64,000 nt of DNA, taken from assembly GCF_014490785.1 (NCBI RefSeq), contig NZ_CP051488.1, positions 4,464,001-4,528,000 of the forward strand, given 5' to 3'. How positions within the stretch are numbered: position 1 is the first letter of the stretch; the number at the start of each line of letters is the position of its first letter. Below, in pieces: positions 17,125-28,953 of this stretch. Both the position numbers and the translations under genes were made by a program. The DNA comes from Kosakonia sp. SMBL-WEM22. GTDB taxonomy: Bacteria; Pseudomonadota; Gammaproteobacteria; Enterobacterales; Enterobacteriaceae. The notes below the pieces were generated by a model. That model ran no database searches and was not told the origin of the DNA. It saw only the letters and a program-made list of their open reading frames with translations.

Positions 17125-17459
17125 AGTTTGAGGATTAAATAAAGGCGTCTGCGGGCGCTTTTATTTTACGTCAGTGACAAATTAGATTATTCTCATGCCT
17201 TTAAAAGCGGGTTGCGGTTTTTAAACGCTGTTTTTATCTTCCTGTTTTCTTAATCTCACTTTTATTTATCTCATCTCCATAATTTCTGCACAATTTCGCT
17301 TAAATAGCGTTTCTAACTTCATTAAGTTTACACAGGACATATTTGGACATTATTGCCCCGATGAATCCGTTTTACTGAATGATAAAATCAAGAAATAGAT
17401 ACAGACCAGATATTGCGACTGTTGATATCAGGAGTCGCCGTTACATAGAGGTAATGACA
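17125..17459. other. AT-rich intergenic region between the c-di-GMP gene and yhdV
   Basis: No gene seen. A weak terminator-like element (AAAGGCG 17142 on, GCGCTTTT to about 17164, one bulged G) follows the c-di-GMP gene. The rest is AT-rich and presumably contains the yhdV promoter; a frame open to 17379 extends yhdV but has no homology. Confidence 0.45.
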
Positions 17460-17681
17460 ATGAAAAAAATGATCTCCGTCGCCCTGCTGGCAACCTTCCT
17501 CGCGGGCTGTGCGCATGACTCCCCTTGCGTACCGGTCTATGACGATCAGGGCCGCCTGGTACATACCAACACTTGCATGAAAGGCACCACGCAGGATAAC
17601 TGGGAAACAGCAGGCGCGATTGCCGGTGGCGCGGCAGCCCTTGCCGGCTTAACGCTCGGTATTGTGGCTCTCACCAAATAA
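17460..17681 (+). CDS. yhdV: YhdV, small lipoprotein
   Basis: The 73-residue product has a lipoprotein signal with lipobox LAGC (Cys18) after MKKMISVALLATF, a short periplasmic segment with two more cysteines, and a hydrophobic Gly/Ala-rich C-terminus (IAGGAAALAGLTLGIVAL) that looks like a glycine-zipper membrane segment. It matches E. coli YhdV. Ser/Ala at +2 cannot exclude outer-membrane sorting (CAHDS). Function unknown. It is monocistronic, with a strong terminator after it. Confidence 0.93.
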   Translation: MKKMISVALLATFLAGCAHDSPCVPVYDDQGRLVHTNTCMKGTTQDNWETAGAIAGGAAALAGLTLGIVALTK

Positions 17682-17686
17682 TCCTC

Positions 17687-17712
17687 TTAAGCGCGGTTTT
17701 CCGCGCTTTTGC
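17687..17712 (+). terminator. Intrinsic terminator after yhdV
   Basis: AAGCGCGG (17689-17696) and CCGCGCTT (17701-17708) pair around a TTTT loop, followed by TT. Confidence 0.88.
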
Positions 17713-17960
17713 TTTATAACGGTGCAGTAAATTCTCACTTCGCCATTTTTTCTATCGAAAACGTGCATCAACTCCCGTTATAAGCATCGTTTTTTTATAT
17801 TTCATTTCCTCATTTCAACGCAGTTGTTTCTCTTACATGATTACATTCACAAAATAACCTCATCCTATTTAATGCTTATATTCACCTGCGAAACTTGTCT
17901 GGCTGAAATAGCAAATTAATGGCGCTGTTTTGCTCCATTTTGTGGAGTGGGTTCTATTTT

Positions 17961-17977
17961 TGCACCAGTCCGGGGCA
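17961..17977. promoter_or_regulatory. NtrC-type enhancer site candidate
   Basis: TGCACC-N5-GGGGCA differs at one base from the NtrC dyad consensus TGCACY-N5-GGTGCA. It lies about 76 bases upstream of the -24 element at 18053, a usual enhancer distance. A weaker palindrome (CTCCA-N5-TGGAG, near 17933-17947) lies 30 bases further upstream on the same helix face and could be a partner. Confidence 0.6.
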
Positions 17978-18052
17978 TTGCTTCCGCACTTTCCTGTCTA
18001 CACTCATCCTGAAACCTGTTTGTATTCCTTAAATACCCTGCATACACCAACC

Positions 18053-18070
18053 TGGCATCACCTTTGCTTT
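18053..18070 (+). promoter_or_regulatory. Sigma-54 (-24/-12) promoter of yhdWXYZ
   Basis: TGGCAT-N5-TTTGCTTT with the invariant GG (18054-18055) and GC (18066-18067) exactly ten bases apart, as sigma-54 requires. The predicted start is about 18079, giving a leader of about 77 bases to yhdW. Confidence 0.75.
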
Positions 18071-18155
18071 ATCCACTGCGGCCTTCGCCACAGACAGGTT
18101 CAGGCGTTACCCGGACGCCCCATATAACGATAATTTTCGCCACACAGGATGCCTT

Positions 18156-19181
18156 ATGAAAAAGATGATGATCGCCAGCCTGGCTGCTGCCGGCGTGCTG
18201 TTTGCTGTCGCCGGTCAGGCGCATGCAGGTACTACGCTTGATGCTGTCAAAAAGAAAGGGTTTGTTCAGTGCGGGATCAGTGATGGTTTACCTGGTTTCT
18301 CTTATGCGGACGCAAACGGTAAATTTTCCGGTATCGACGTAGATATCTGCCGTGGCGTTGCCGCTGCCCTTTTCGGCGACGACAGCAAAGTGAAATATAC
18401 CCCGCTGACGGCGAAGGAGCGTTTTACCGCGCTGCAATCCGGTGAAGTGGACATGCTCTCGCGCAACACCACCTGGACCTCCTCACGCGATGGCGGGATG
18501 GGGCTCTCCTTTACCGGCGTGACCTACTATGACGGCATTGGCTTCCTGACCCATAACAAAGCGGGCCTGAAAAGCGCAAAAGAGCTTGATGGCGCAACCG
18601 TTTGTATTCAGGCAGGTACTGATACCGAGCTGAACGTGGCGGATTACTTTAAATCCAACAAAATGAGTTACACCCCGGTGACGTTTGATCGCTCTGACGA
18701 GTCGGCGAAGGCGCTGGAGTCTGGCCGCTGCGATACGCTGGCCTCCGATCAGTCTCAACTCTATGCGCTGCGTATCAAGTTGAGCAACCCGGCAGAGTGG
18801 ATCGTCTTGCCGGAAGTGATATCGAAAGAGCCGCTCGGCCCCGTGGTACGCCGCGGTGACGATGACTGGTTCGCTATCGTGCGCTGGACGCTCTTCGCCA
18901 TGCTGAATGCGGAAGAGATGGGCATTACCTCGAAGAACGTTGATGAGAAAGTGGCTAACCCTGCAACGCCGGATATGGCGCACCTGCTCGGGAAAGAGGG
19001 TGATTTCGGCAAAGATCTTAAACTCGATAATAAGTGGGCTTACAACATTATTAAGAAGGTCGGTAACTACTCCGAAGTCTTCGAACGTAACGTCGGTTCT
19101 GAAAGCCCGCTGAAAATCAAACGTGGCCAGAACAACCTCTGGAACAACGGCGGGATTCAGTACGCTCCGCCGGTGCGTTAA
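18156..19181 (+). CDS. yhdW: Polar amino-acid ABC transporter, periplasmic binding protein
   Basis: The 341-residue product is a family 3 solute-binding protein (AapJ/BztA type) that captures polar amino acids such as glutamate, glutamine or aspartate. It has a cleavable signal peptide (cleavage near AHA at 22-24) and the family segments FVQCGISDGLPGFS, GIDVDICRGVAAA and DMLSRNTTWTSSRD. It is complete here, whereas E. coli K-12 yhdW is annotated as a pseudogene. First gene of the operon, behind a sigma-54 promoter, so nitrogen-limitation control is likely. Exact substrate is inferred from family. Confidence 0.96.
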   Translation: MKKMMIASLAAAGVLFAVAGQAHAGTTLDAVKKKGFVQCGISDGLPGFSYADANGKFSGIDVDICRGVAAALFGDDSKVKYTPLTAKERFTALQSGEVDMLSRNTTWTSSRDGGMGLSFTGVTYYDGIGFLTHNKAGLKSAKELDGATVCIQAGTDTELNVADYFKSNKMSYTPVTFDRSDESAKALESGRCDTLASDQSQLYALRIKLSNPAEWIVLPEVISKEPLGPVVRRGDDDWFAIVRWTLFAMLNAEEMGITSKNVDEKVANPATPDMAHLLGKEGDFGKDLKLDNKWAYNIIKKVGNYSEVFERNVGSESPLKIKRGQNNLWNNGGIQYAPPVR

Positions 19182-19198
19182 TTCGCCGCTGCCGTAAC

Positions 19199-19222
19199 GG
19201 GCGTCACTCTGCGGTGACGCCC
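19199..19222 (+). other. Intercistronic hairpin between yhdW and yhdX
   Basis: A 9-bp GC-rich stem (GGGCGTCAC 19199-19207 with GTGACGCCC 19214-19222) with a 6-base loop and no T-run. Such hairpins after binding-protein genes typically protect the upstream mRNA and raise binding protein over permease; that role is inferred. Confidence 0.6.
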
Positions 19223-19254
19223 AGCCCAGAATTATGGTTACTGAGGTTTTCTCT

Positions 19255-20436
19255 ATGCCCCATCGCCGCCCAACCGTGAAAGGCGCGCTCTCCCTTTCAA
19301 ACCCTGCGGTTCGCGCCTGGCTGTTTCAAATCCTGGCGATTATCGCCGTGGTCGTTGTTGCCCTCTATTTGCTCCATAACGCGGTGACTAACCTCAACAA
19401 CCGGGGAATTACCTCCGGCTTCGCCTTCCTTGACCGCGCGGCCGGCTTTGGCATTGTTCAGCATCTGATTGATTATGAGCAGGGTGATTCCTACGGACGG
19501 GTCTTCCTGGTCGGTTTACTCAATACGCTGCTGGTCTCGGCGCTCTGTATTGTTTTCGCCTCACTGCTGGGCTTCTTCCTCGGGCTTGCCAGGCTCTCTG
19601 AAAACTGGCTGCTGCGAAAGCTGTCGACGATCTATATCGAGACCTTTCGCAATATCCCGCCGCTGTTGCAGATCTTCTTCTGGTACTTTGCGGTGCTGCG
19701 CAATCTGCCCGGCCCGCGTCAGGCGGTAAATGCCATGGAGCTGGTCTTTCTCAGCAACCGTGGCCTCTATATCCCCTCTCCGCAAATGGGCGAAGGAATG
19801 CTTGCCTTTGTCGGCGCGCTGGCATTAGCGGCGGCACTTATCGTTGGCCTGTTTCGCTTTAACAAAGCACACCAGGTCAAAACCGGTCAGTTGCGGCGAA
19901 CCTGGCCTGCTGCGCTGGGGCTGATTATTGTATTGCCGCTGATGGCGCATGCGCTGTTTGGGGCGGCGCTGCATTGGGAAGTGCCGCAGCTGCGCGGTTT
20001 TAACTTCCGCGGTGGCATGGTGCTGATCCCGGAGTTGGCAGCGCTGACTATCGCGCTTTCGGTTTATACCTCCGCCTTTATCGCCGAGATTATTCGCGCC
20101 GGTATCCAGTCTGTACCGCACGGGCAGCATGAAGCAGCGCGCTCACTTGGGCTACCCCATCCGGTCACGCTGCGGCAAGTGATTATTCCCCAGGCGCTGC
20201 GGGTGATCATTCCACCGCTGACCAGCCAGTATCTCAATATTGCAAAGAACTCATCGCTGGCGGCGGCGATTGGCTACCCCGATATGGTGTCGCTGTTTGC
20301 CGGTACGGTGCTGAACCAGACCGGTCAGGCGATTGAAACCATCGCCATTACGATGTCGGTCTATCTGCTTATCAGCCTCGCTATTTCGCTACTGATGAAT
20401 ATCTATAACCGCCGTATTGCCCTGATTGAGCGCTGA
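19255..20436 (+). CDS. yhdX: Polar amino-acid ABC transporter, permease 1
   Basis: The 393-residue inner-membrane permease (AapQ/BztB type) has an N-terminal helix, a long extra-membrane insert and a C-terminal HisM-type permease domain with the EAA loop GQHEAARSLGLPHPVTLRQVI that contacts the ATPase. The start MPHRRPTVKG at 19255 matches E. coli; a frame from 19234 adds seven residues without support. It follows yhdW by 73 bases and precedes yhdY by 9. Confidence 0.96.
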   Translation: MPHRRPTVKGALSLSNPAVRAWLFQILAIIAVVVVALYLLHNAVTNLNNRGITSGFAFLDRAAGFGIVQHLIDYEQGDSYGRVFLVGLLNTLLVSALCIVFASLLGFFLGLARLSENWLLRKLSTIYIETFRNIPPLLQIFFWYFAVLRNLPGPRQAVNAMELVFLSNRGLYIPSPQMGEGMLAFVGALALAAALIVGLFRFNKAHQVKTGQLRRTWPAALGLIIVLPLMAHALFGAALHWEVPQLRGFNFRGGMVLIPELAALTIALSVYTSAFIAEIIRAGIQSVPHGQHEAARSLGLPHPVTLRQVIIPQALRVIIPPLTSQYLNIAKNSSLAAAIGYPDMVSLFAGTVLNQTGQAIETIAITMSVYLLISLAISLLMNIYNRRIALIER

Positions 20437-20445
20437 GGATCAATG

Positions 20446-21549
20446 ATGACAAAAGCTATTGTGTCGCCCTCCACGCGCCCGCTGCCCTCGGGAAATAACG
20501 GCATGCTGCTGTGGGTGCGTAAAAATCTCTTTTCAAGCTGGTCAAACTCGCTGCTGACGCTCTTTTGTCTGTGGATGATGTGGGAGCTTATCCCGCCGCT
20601 GCTGCAGTGGGTGCTGTTCCAGGCGAACTGGGTTGGTTCGACGCGCGCAGACTGCACCAAAGCGGGCGCCTGCTGGGTCTTTATCCACCAACGCTTCGGC
20701 CAGTTTATGTATGGGCTCTACCCGCACGACCAGCGCTGGCGTATCAACCTGGCGCTGGTTGTTGGCCTGCTCTCTATTATGCCGATGTTCTGGAAAGGGC
20801 TGCCGCGACGCGGGCGCTACATTGCCTGCTGGGCGGTGCTCTATCCGCTGGTTGTCTGGTGGCTGATGTTTGGCGGCTTTCTTGGCCTGGAGCGCGTTGA
20901 GACACGCCAGTGGGGCGGCCTGACGCTGACGCTGATTATCGCCTCGGTCGGTATTGCCGGCGCCCTACCGCTGGGGATCTTACTCGCACTAGGCCGCCGC
21001 TCGACAATGCCGGTGGTGCGGATCCTGTCGGTTATGTTTATCGAGTTTTGGCGTGGCGTACCACTGATTACAGTGCTGTTTATGTCGTCGGTGATGCTGC
21101 CGCTGTTTATGGCTGAAGGCACCACTATCGATAAGCTCATTCGCGCGCTGGTTGGGGTGATCCTCTTCCAGTCTGCCTATGTGGCGGAAGTGGTGCGTGG
21201 CGGGTTACAGGCATTGCCAAAGGGGCAGTACGAAGCCGCTGAGTCGCTGGCGCTGGGCTACTGGAAAACACAGGGGCTGGTGATCCTGCCGCAGGCGTTA
21301 AAACTGGTGATCCCGGGGCTGGTGAACACCATTATCGCGCTGTTTAAAGATACTAGCCTGGTAATCATTATCGGTCTGTTTGATCTCTTTAGCAGCGTGC
21401 AGCAGGCGACGGTCGATCCCGCCTGGCTTGGGATGTCGACGGAAGGGTATGTGTTTGCTGCGTTAGTTTATTGGGTTTTCTGTTTTAGTATGTCGCGCTA
21501 TAGCCAGCATTTGGAGAAGCGCTTTAACACCGGGCGTACACCGCACTGA
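20446..21549 (+). CDS. yhdY: Polar amino-acid ABC transporter, permease 2
   Basis: The 367-residue second permease (AapM/BztC type) pairs with YhdX to form the channel. It contains the EAA loop KGQYEAAESLALGYWKTQGLVI and several membrane helices in the C-terminal half. Two adjacent ATGs occur (20443, 20446); the second sits at better distance from the GAGGA site and matches the E. coli length. The gene ends 8 bases before yhdZ. Confidence 0.95.
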   Translation: MTKAIVSPSTRPLPSGNNGMLLWVRKNLFSSWSNSLLTLFCLWMMWELIPPLLQWVLFQANWVGSTRADCTKAGACWVFIHQRFGQFMYGLYPHDQRWRINLALVVGLLSIMPMFWKGLPRRGRYIACWAVLYPLVVWWLMFGGFLGLERVETRQWGGLTLTLIIASVGIAGALPLGILLALGRRSTMPVVRILSVMFIEFWRGVPLITVLFMSSVMLPLFMAEGTTIDKLIRALVGVILFQSAYVAEVVRGGLQALPKGQYEAAESLALGYWKTQGLVILPQALKLVIPGLVNTIIALFKDTSLVIIIGLFDLFSSVQQATVDPAWLGMSTEGYVFAALVYWVFCFSMSRYSQHLEKRFNTGRTPH

Positions 21550-21557
21550 GGATGATG

Positions 21558-22316
21558 ATGAGTAATACAACAATGCAATCTGGCGACGCGATGATCACGC
21601 TCGAGAATGTGAATAAGTGGTACGGGCAATTCCATGTGTTGAAAGATATTAATCTGCATGTGAAGCAGGGGGAGAGGATCGTACTTTGTGGGCCGTCAGG
21701 GTCAGGGAAGTCGACTACTATTCGCTGTATCAACCACCTGGAAGAGCATCAGCAAGGGCGTATTGTAGTCGACGGTATTGAGCTGAATGAAGATATTCGC
21801 AATATCGAGAAGATTCGTCAGGAAGTGGGGATGGTTTTCCAGCACTTCAATCTTTTTCCCCATCTGACCGTTCTGCAGAACTGTACGCTGGCACCAATTT
21901 GGGTGCGCAAGATGCCGAAGAAGGAGGCGGAAGCGCTGGCAATGCACTATCTGGAGCGGGTACGCATTGCCGAGCATGCGCATAAATTTCCGGGGCAGAT
22001 TTCGGGTGGGCAGCAGCAGCGCGTCGCGATTGCGCGCTCGCTCTGTATGAAGCCAAAAATTATGCTTTTCGATGAGCCTACTTCAGCGCTGGATCCGGAA
22101 ATGGTCAAAGAGGTGCTTGATACCATGATTGGGCTTGCGCAGTCGGGTATGACGATGCTGTGCGTGACCCATGAGATGGGCTTTGCCCGCACCGTCGCGG
22201 ACCGGGTAATCTTTATGGATCGCGGCGAGATCGTAGAGCAGGCAGCGCCTGACGAATTCTTTGCACAGCCGAAATCAGAGCGTACACGCGCGTTCTTATC
22301 GCAGGTTATCCACTGA
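21558..22316 (+). CDS. yhdZ: Polar amino-acid ABC transporter, ATP-binding protein
   Basis: The 252-residue ATPase (AapP/BztD, GlnQ-like) energises import. Walker A GPSGSGKST, Q-loop FQHFNLFPHLT, signature SGGQQQRVAIARSL and Walker B IMLFDEPTSALDP are all intact, with the switch His in CVTHEMGFA. Three in-frame ATGs lie close together; the one at 21558 has proper spacing from AGGA and gives the E. coli length. A terminator follows, so yhdWXYZ is a closed four-gene operon. Confidence 0.96.
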   Translation: MSNTTMQSGDAMITLENVNKWYGQFHVLKDINLHVKQGERIVLCGPSGSGKSTTIRCINHLEEHQQGRIVVDGIELNEDIRNIEKIRQEVGMVFQHFNLFPHLTVLQNCTLAPIWVRKMPKKEAEALAMHYLERVRIAEHAHKFPGQISGGQQQRVAIARSLCMKPKIMLFDEPTSALDPEMVKEVLDTMIGLAQSGMTMLCVTHEMGFARTVADRVIFMDRGEIVEQAAPDEFFAQPKSERTRAFLSQVIH

Positions 22317-22336
22317 TTTTGTTGTACTTTTTGTTC

Positions 22337-22362
22337 AGGCTACCCGGTGGGTGGCCTTTTTT
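22337..22362 (+). terminator. Intrinsic terminator after yhdZ
   Basis: AGGCTACCC (22337-22345) pairs with GGGTGGCC-side partner (22349-22356, one G-T pair) and runs into six T. Confidence 0.82.
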
Positions 22363-22389
22363 ATCGTCGGGTTTAGCTGGATCCAGAAT

Positions 22390-22422
22390 GACAAAAGGCC
22401 CCGTCTTTCGACGAGGCCTTCT
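22390..22422 (-). terminator. rRNA operon terminator
   Basis: On the minus strand AAGGCCTCGTC, a GAAA loop and GACGGGGCCTT (22420 to 22395, with one G-T pair) end in TTTTG. It resembles rrn T1 terminators and lies 10 bases beyond the last 5S gene. It faces the yhdZ terminator from the convergent operon. Confidence 0.85.
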
Positions 22423-22432
22423 GCTTTGTTTG

Positions 22433-22552
22433 ATGCCTGGCAGTTCCCTACTCTCGCATGGGGAGACCCCACACTACCATCGGCGCTACGGCGTTTCACT
22501 TCTGAGTTCGGCATGGGGTCAGGTGGGACCACCGCGCTAGTGCCGCCAGGCA
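22433..22552 (-). rRNA. rrf: 5S ribosomal RNA, promoter-distal copy
   Basis: A 120-base 5S sequence from TGCCTGGCGG to CTGCCAGGCAT on the minus strand. It is the last gene of the rRNA operon, after tRNA-Thr. It differs from the other 5S copy only at two adjacent bases (22539-22540), near position 13-14 of the RNA. Confidence 0.97.
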
Positions 22553-22589
22553 AATTCTTTTCTTATTGCCGAACTTTAACCGTTATAAC

Positions 22590-22665
22590 TGGTGCTGATA
22601 CCCAGAGTCGAACTGGGGACCTCACCCTTACCAAGGGTGCGCTCTACCAACTGAGCCATATCAGC
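22590..22665 (-). tRNA. thrV: tRNA-Thr (anticodon GGT)
   Basis: A 76-base cloverleaf beginning GCTGATATGGCTCAG and ending ATCAGCACCA, with anticodon GGT at 22632-22630 in the loop context CTTGGTAA. The T-loop is TTCGACT. CCA is encoded. It lies between two 5S genes, as thrV does in the E. coli rrnD operon. Confidence 0.97.
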
Positions 22666-22677
22666 ACACTAAATTTG

Positions 22678-22797
22678 ATGCCTGGCAGTTCCCTACTCTC
22701 GCATGGGGAGACCCCACACTACCATCGGCGCTACGGCGTTTCACTTCTGAGTTCGGCATGGGGTCAGGTGGGACCACCGCGCTGTTGCCGCCAGGCA
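22678..22797 (-). rRNA. rrf: 5S ribosomal RNA, promoter-proximal copy
   Basis: A 120-base 5S gene on the minus strand, 89 bases downstream of the 23S 3' end. Identical to the distal copy apart from two adjacent bases near the 5' end. Confidence 0.97.
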
Positions 22798-22886
22798 AAT
22801 TCTGTTGTCATGCCGCATGTCGCCGCACAACTAATCTGGTATCAGCTGAAAATCTGTCTCTCACGCCAAAACATCTTCGGCGTTGT

Positions 22887-25792
<2,906 letters not shown>

Positions 25793-25994
25793 TCACAACC
25801 CGAAGATGTTTCGTAAAACATCTTAAGTTGCGAAAATTTGAGAGACTCACAGAACAATTCGCATTGTTCAGTGTTTCAATTTTCAGCTTGATCCAGATTT
25901 TTAAAGAGCAAATATCTCAGACATGACTCGCTGTTCACACAGGAATCAGGTTTGAGATACATCGGCAGGTGACTTTCACTCACAGACCAGCAAG

Positions 25995-26070
25995 TGGCGT
26001 CCCCTAGGGGATTCGAACCCCTGTTACCGCCGTGAAAGGGCGGTGTCCTGGGCCTCTAGACGAAGGGGAC
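25995..26070 (-). tRNA. gltT: tRNA-Glu (anticodon TTC), in the 16S-23S spacer
   Basis: A 76-base cloverleaf, GTCCCCTTCGTCTAG to TAGGGGACGCCA, with anticodon TTC in CCCTTTCACGG; it appears identical to the E. coli tRNA-Glu. It is the only spacer tRNA, 84 bases after the 16S 3' end and 202 bases before 23S. The gltT symbol is by type only; which of the gltT/U/V/W copies it corresponds to cannot be told. Confidence 0.96.
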
Positions 26071-26154
26071 ACAAAGTCTCACTCGCAAGACGCCTTGCTA
26101 TTTACTTTTCATCAGACAATCTGTGTGGACACTACAGGGAAAGGTTCTTTAAGG

Positions 26155-27696
<1,542 letters not shown>

Positions 27697-27826
27697 AAAG
27701 TTTGATGCTCATCGAATTAAACCGTAATGAATTACGTGTTCACCCGTGAGACTTGGTATTCATTTAGTGTCCGAGGACATTAAGAATCCATGTCACCTGA
27801 GTGCCCACACAGATTGTCTGATAAAT

Positions 27827-27838
27827 TGTTAAAGAGCA
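27827..27838 (-). promoter_or_regulatory. boxA antitermination site of the rRNA leader
   Basis: TGCTCTTTAACA on the minus strand is the exact rrn boxA, bound by NusB-S10 to protect the transcript from Rho. It lies 39 bases downstream of the P2 -10. Confidence 0.9.
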
Positions 27839-27876
27839 GTTGCGACGCGCTTCAGCGCTCTGTCGCGAGGTGGCGT

Positions 27877-27904
27877 ATATTACGCTTTCCTCTTTCAGAG
27901 TCAA
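27877..27904 (-). promoter_or_regulatory. rRNA operon promoter P2
   Basis: Minus-strand TTGACT (-35, 27904-27899), 16 bases, TAATAT (-10, 27882-27877), followed by an ACGCCACC discriminator as in E. coli rrn P2. Confidence 0.88.
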
Positions 27905-27985
27905 CCCTCAATTTCAGGATTTTTTCTCTTCCGTTGAAGCGACTATCTGGTGAAGTGATTCACGTTGTCGTGTCAACGGAGGCGC

Positions 27986-28013
27986 ATTATAGGGATCCCA
28001 TTTTTTAGCACAA
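27986..28013 (-). promoter_or_regulatory. rRNA operon promoter P1
   Basis: Minus-strand TTGTGC (-35, 28013-28008), 16 bases, TATAAT (-10, 27991-27986), then the GC-rich discriminator GCGCCTCC typical of stringently controlled promoters. The DNA upstream (28014-28055) has A-tracts fitting an UP element. Fis sites are expected further up but not resolved by eye. Confidence 0.88.
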
Positions 28014-28165
28014 GTCTTTTTGCGATCTTTTTTTCCGACTGCTGTTTTTTCGCCCTTTTCGCTGAGTTCTCATGCGATCTGCGCAGTTTATGCACCACAA
28101 AATAGTTGCAGAAGGCGGATCCCGCGATCAAAGTGATAGCTCTGGCCCGATTGAAGTGAGGTGTT

Positions 28166-28720
28166 ATGTCTACTGTACTGCGTCCTTATAAGGATCTTTT
28201 CCCAATTATTGGTCAACGCGTCATGGTTGATCCCACCAGCGTCGTTGTTGGTGATGTAAGAATGGCAGAGGATGTTGGCATCTGGCCGCTGGTTGTAATT
28301 CGTGGTGACGTCAATTATGTAGAGATTGGCGCACGCACTAACATTCAGGACGGCAGCGTTCTGCATGTTACGCATAAGTCTTCTTACAACCCTGACGGTA
28401 ATCCATTGCTTATAGGGGAAGATGTAACGGTCGGTCATAAAGTGATGCTACATGGCTGCACCATTGGTCATCGCGTGCTGGTCGGTATGGGATCGATTGT
28501 GTTGGATGGAGCTGTGATTGAAGATGAGGTCATGATTGGCGCAGGCAGCCTGGTGCCACAAAATAAGCGTCTGGAGAGTGGATACCTTTATCTGGGCAGC
28601 CCGGTAAAACAGATTCGCCCCCTGACGGAGGCCGAAATCGAAGGATTGAAATACTCGGCAAATAACTATGTGAAATGGAAGGATGAGTATCTTACTCAGG
28701 AGAGCCAGATTACGCCCTGA
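28166..28720 (+). CDS. yrdA: Gamma-carbonic-anhydrase-like hexapeptide protein YrdA
   Basis: The 184-residue product has the left-handed beta-helix formed by hexapeptide repeats (for example VVIRGDVNYVEIGARTNI, VTVGHKVMLHGCTIGHRVLVG) and the metal-binding histidines of the gamma-CA-like family (HVTHKSS, GHKVMLHGC). It matches E. coli YrdA. Carbonic anhydrase activity has not been shown for this branch, so the name is by fold. It diverges from the rRNA operon and its last 25 bases overlap the convergent yrdB. Confidence 0.95.
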   Translation: MSTVLRPYKDLFPIIGQRVMVDPTSVVVGDVRMAEDVGIWPLVVIRGDVNYVEIGARTNIQDGSVLHVTHKSSYNPDGNPLLIGEDVTVGHKVMLHGCTIGHRVLVGMGSIVLDGAVIEDEVMIGAGSLVPQNKRLESGYLYLGSPVKQIRPLTEAEIEGLKYSANNYVKWKDEYLTQESQITP

Positions 28721-28953
28721 TCGTCTTCCTCTTGTTGGCGGATGCACTGCTCCGCCTCCTCTTCCAGATCCCAGCGATGCTGGCGAAAAAGCGCAAGATA
28801 ATCTTCTGGCGTGTTGCCACCAAAACGCTGCGCCAGCACCGCACAGCTTATTGCACACATCATCTGCATGCCGTTAACCAGCGCGGGAAAAACAATCGCC
28901 TGTGTAGAATCATGCCACTCTTCACGATCGGGAAACTGGATTGCCTGGTTCAT
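28696..28953 (-). CDS. yrdB: YrdB, DUF1488-family protein
   Basis: A small 85-residue soluble acidic protein starting MNQAIQFPDREEW, matching E. coli YrdB in full length. No catalytic motif is visible and its function is unknown. Its ATG overlaps the aroE TGA by four bases (ATGA), so it is translated as the end of the tsaC-aroE group. The 3' end overlaps yrdA on the other strand. Confidence 0.95.
   Translation of the reverse strand: MNQAIQFPDREEWHDSTQAIVFPALVNGMQMMCAISCAVLAQRFGGNTPEDYLALFRQHRWDLEEEAEQCIRQQEEDDQGVIWLS

Larger units (their letters stand above)
17713..18155. other. Upstream regulatory region of yhdWXYZ (no gene)
   Basis: About 440 AT-rich bases before yhdW. A 65-codon frame at 17930-18127 has no family resemblance and overlaps the regulatory sites. 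The region holds an NtrC-like dyad and a -24/-12 promoter, listed separately. Confidence 0.6.

Noticed and set aside
17930..18127. A 65-codon frame upstream of yhdW
   Set aside because: It covers the NtrC-like dyad and the sigma-54 promoter, has no homology or ribosome site, and would end at the promoter leader.
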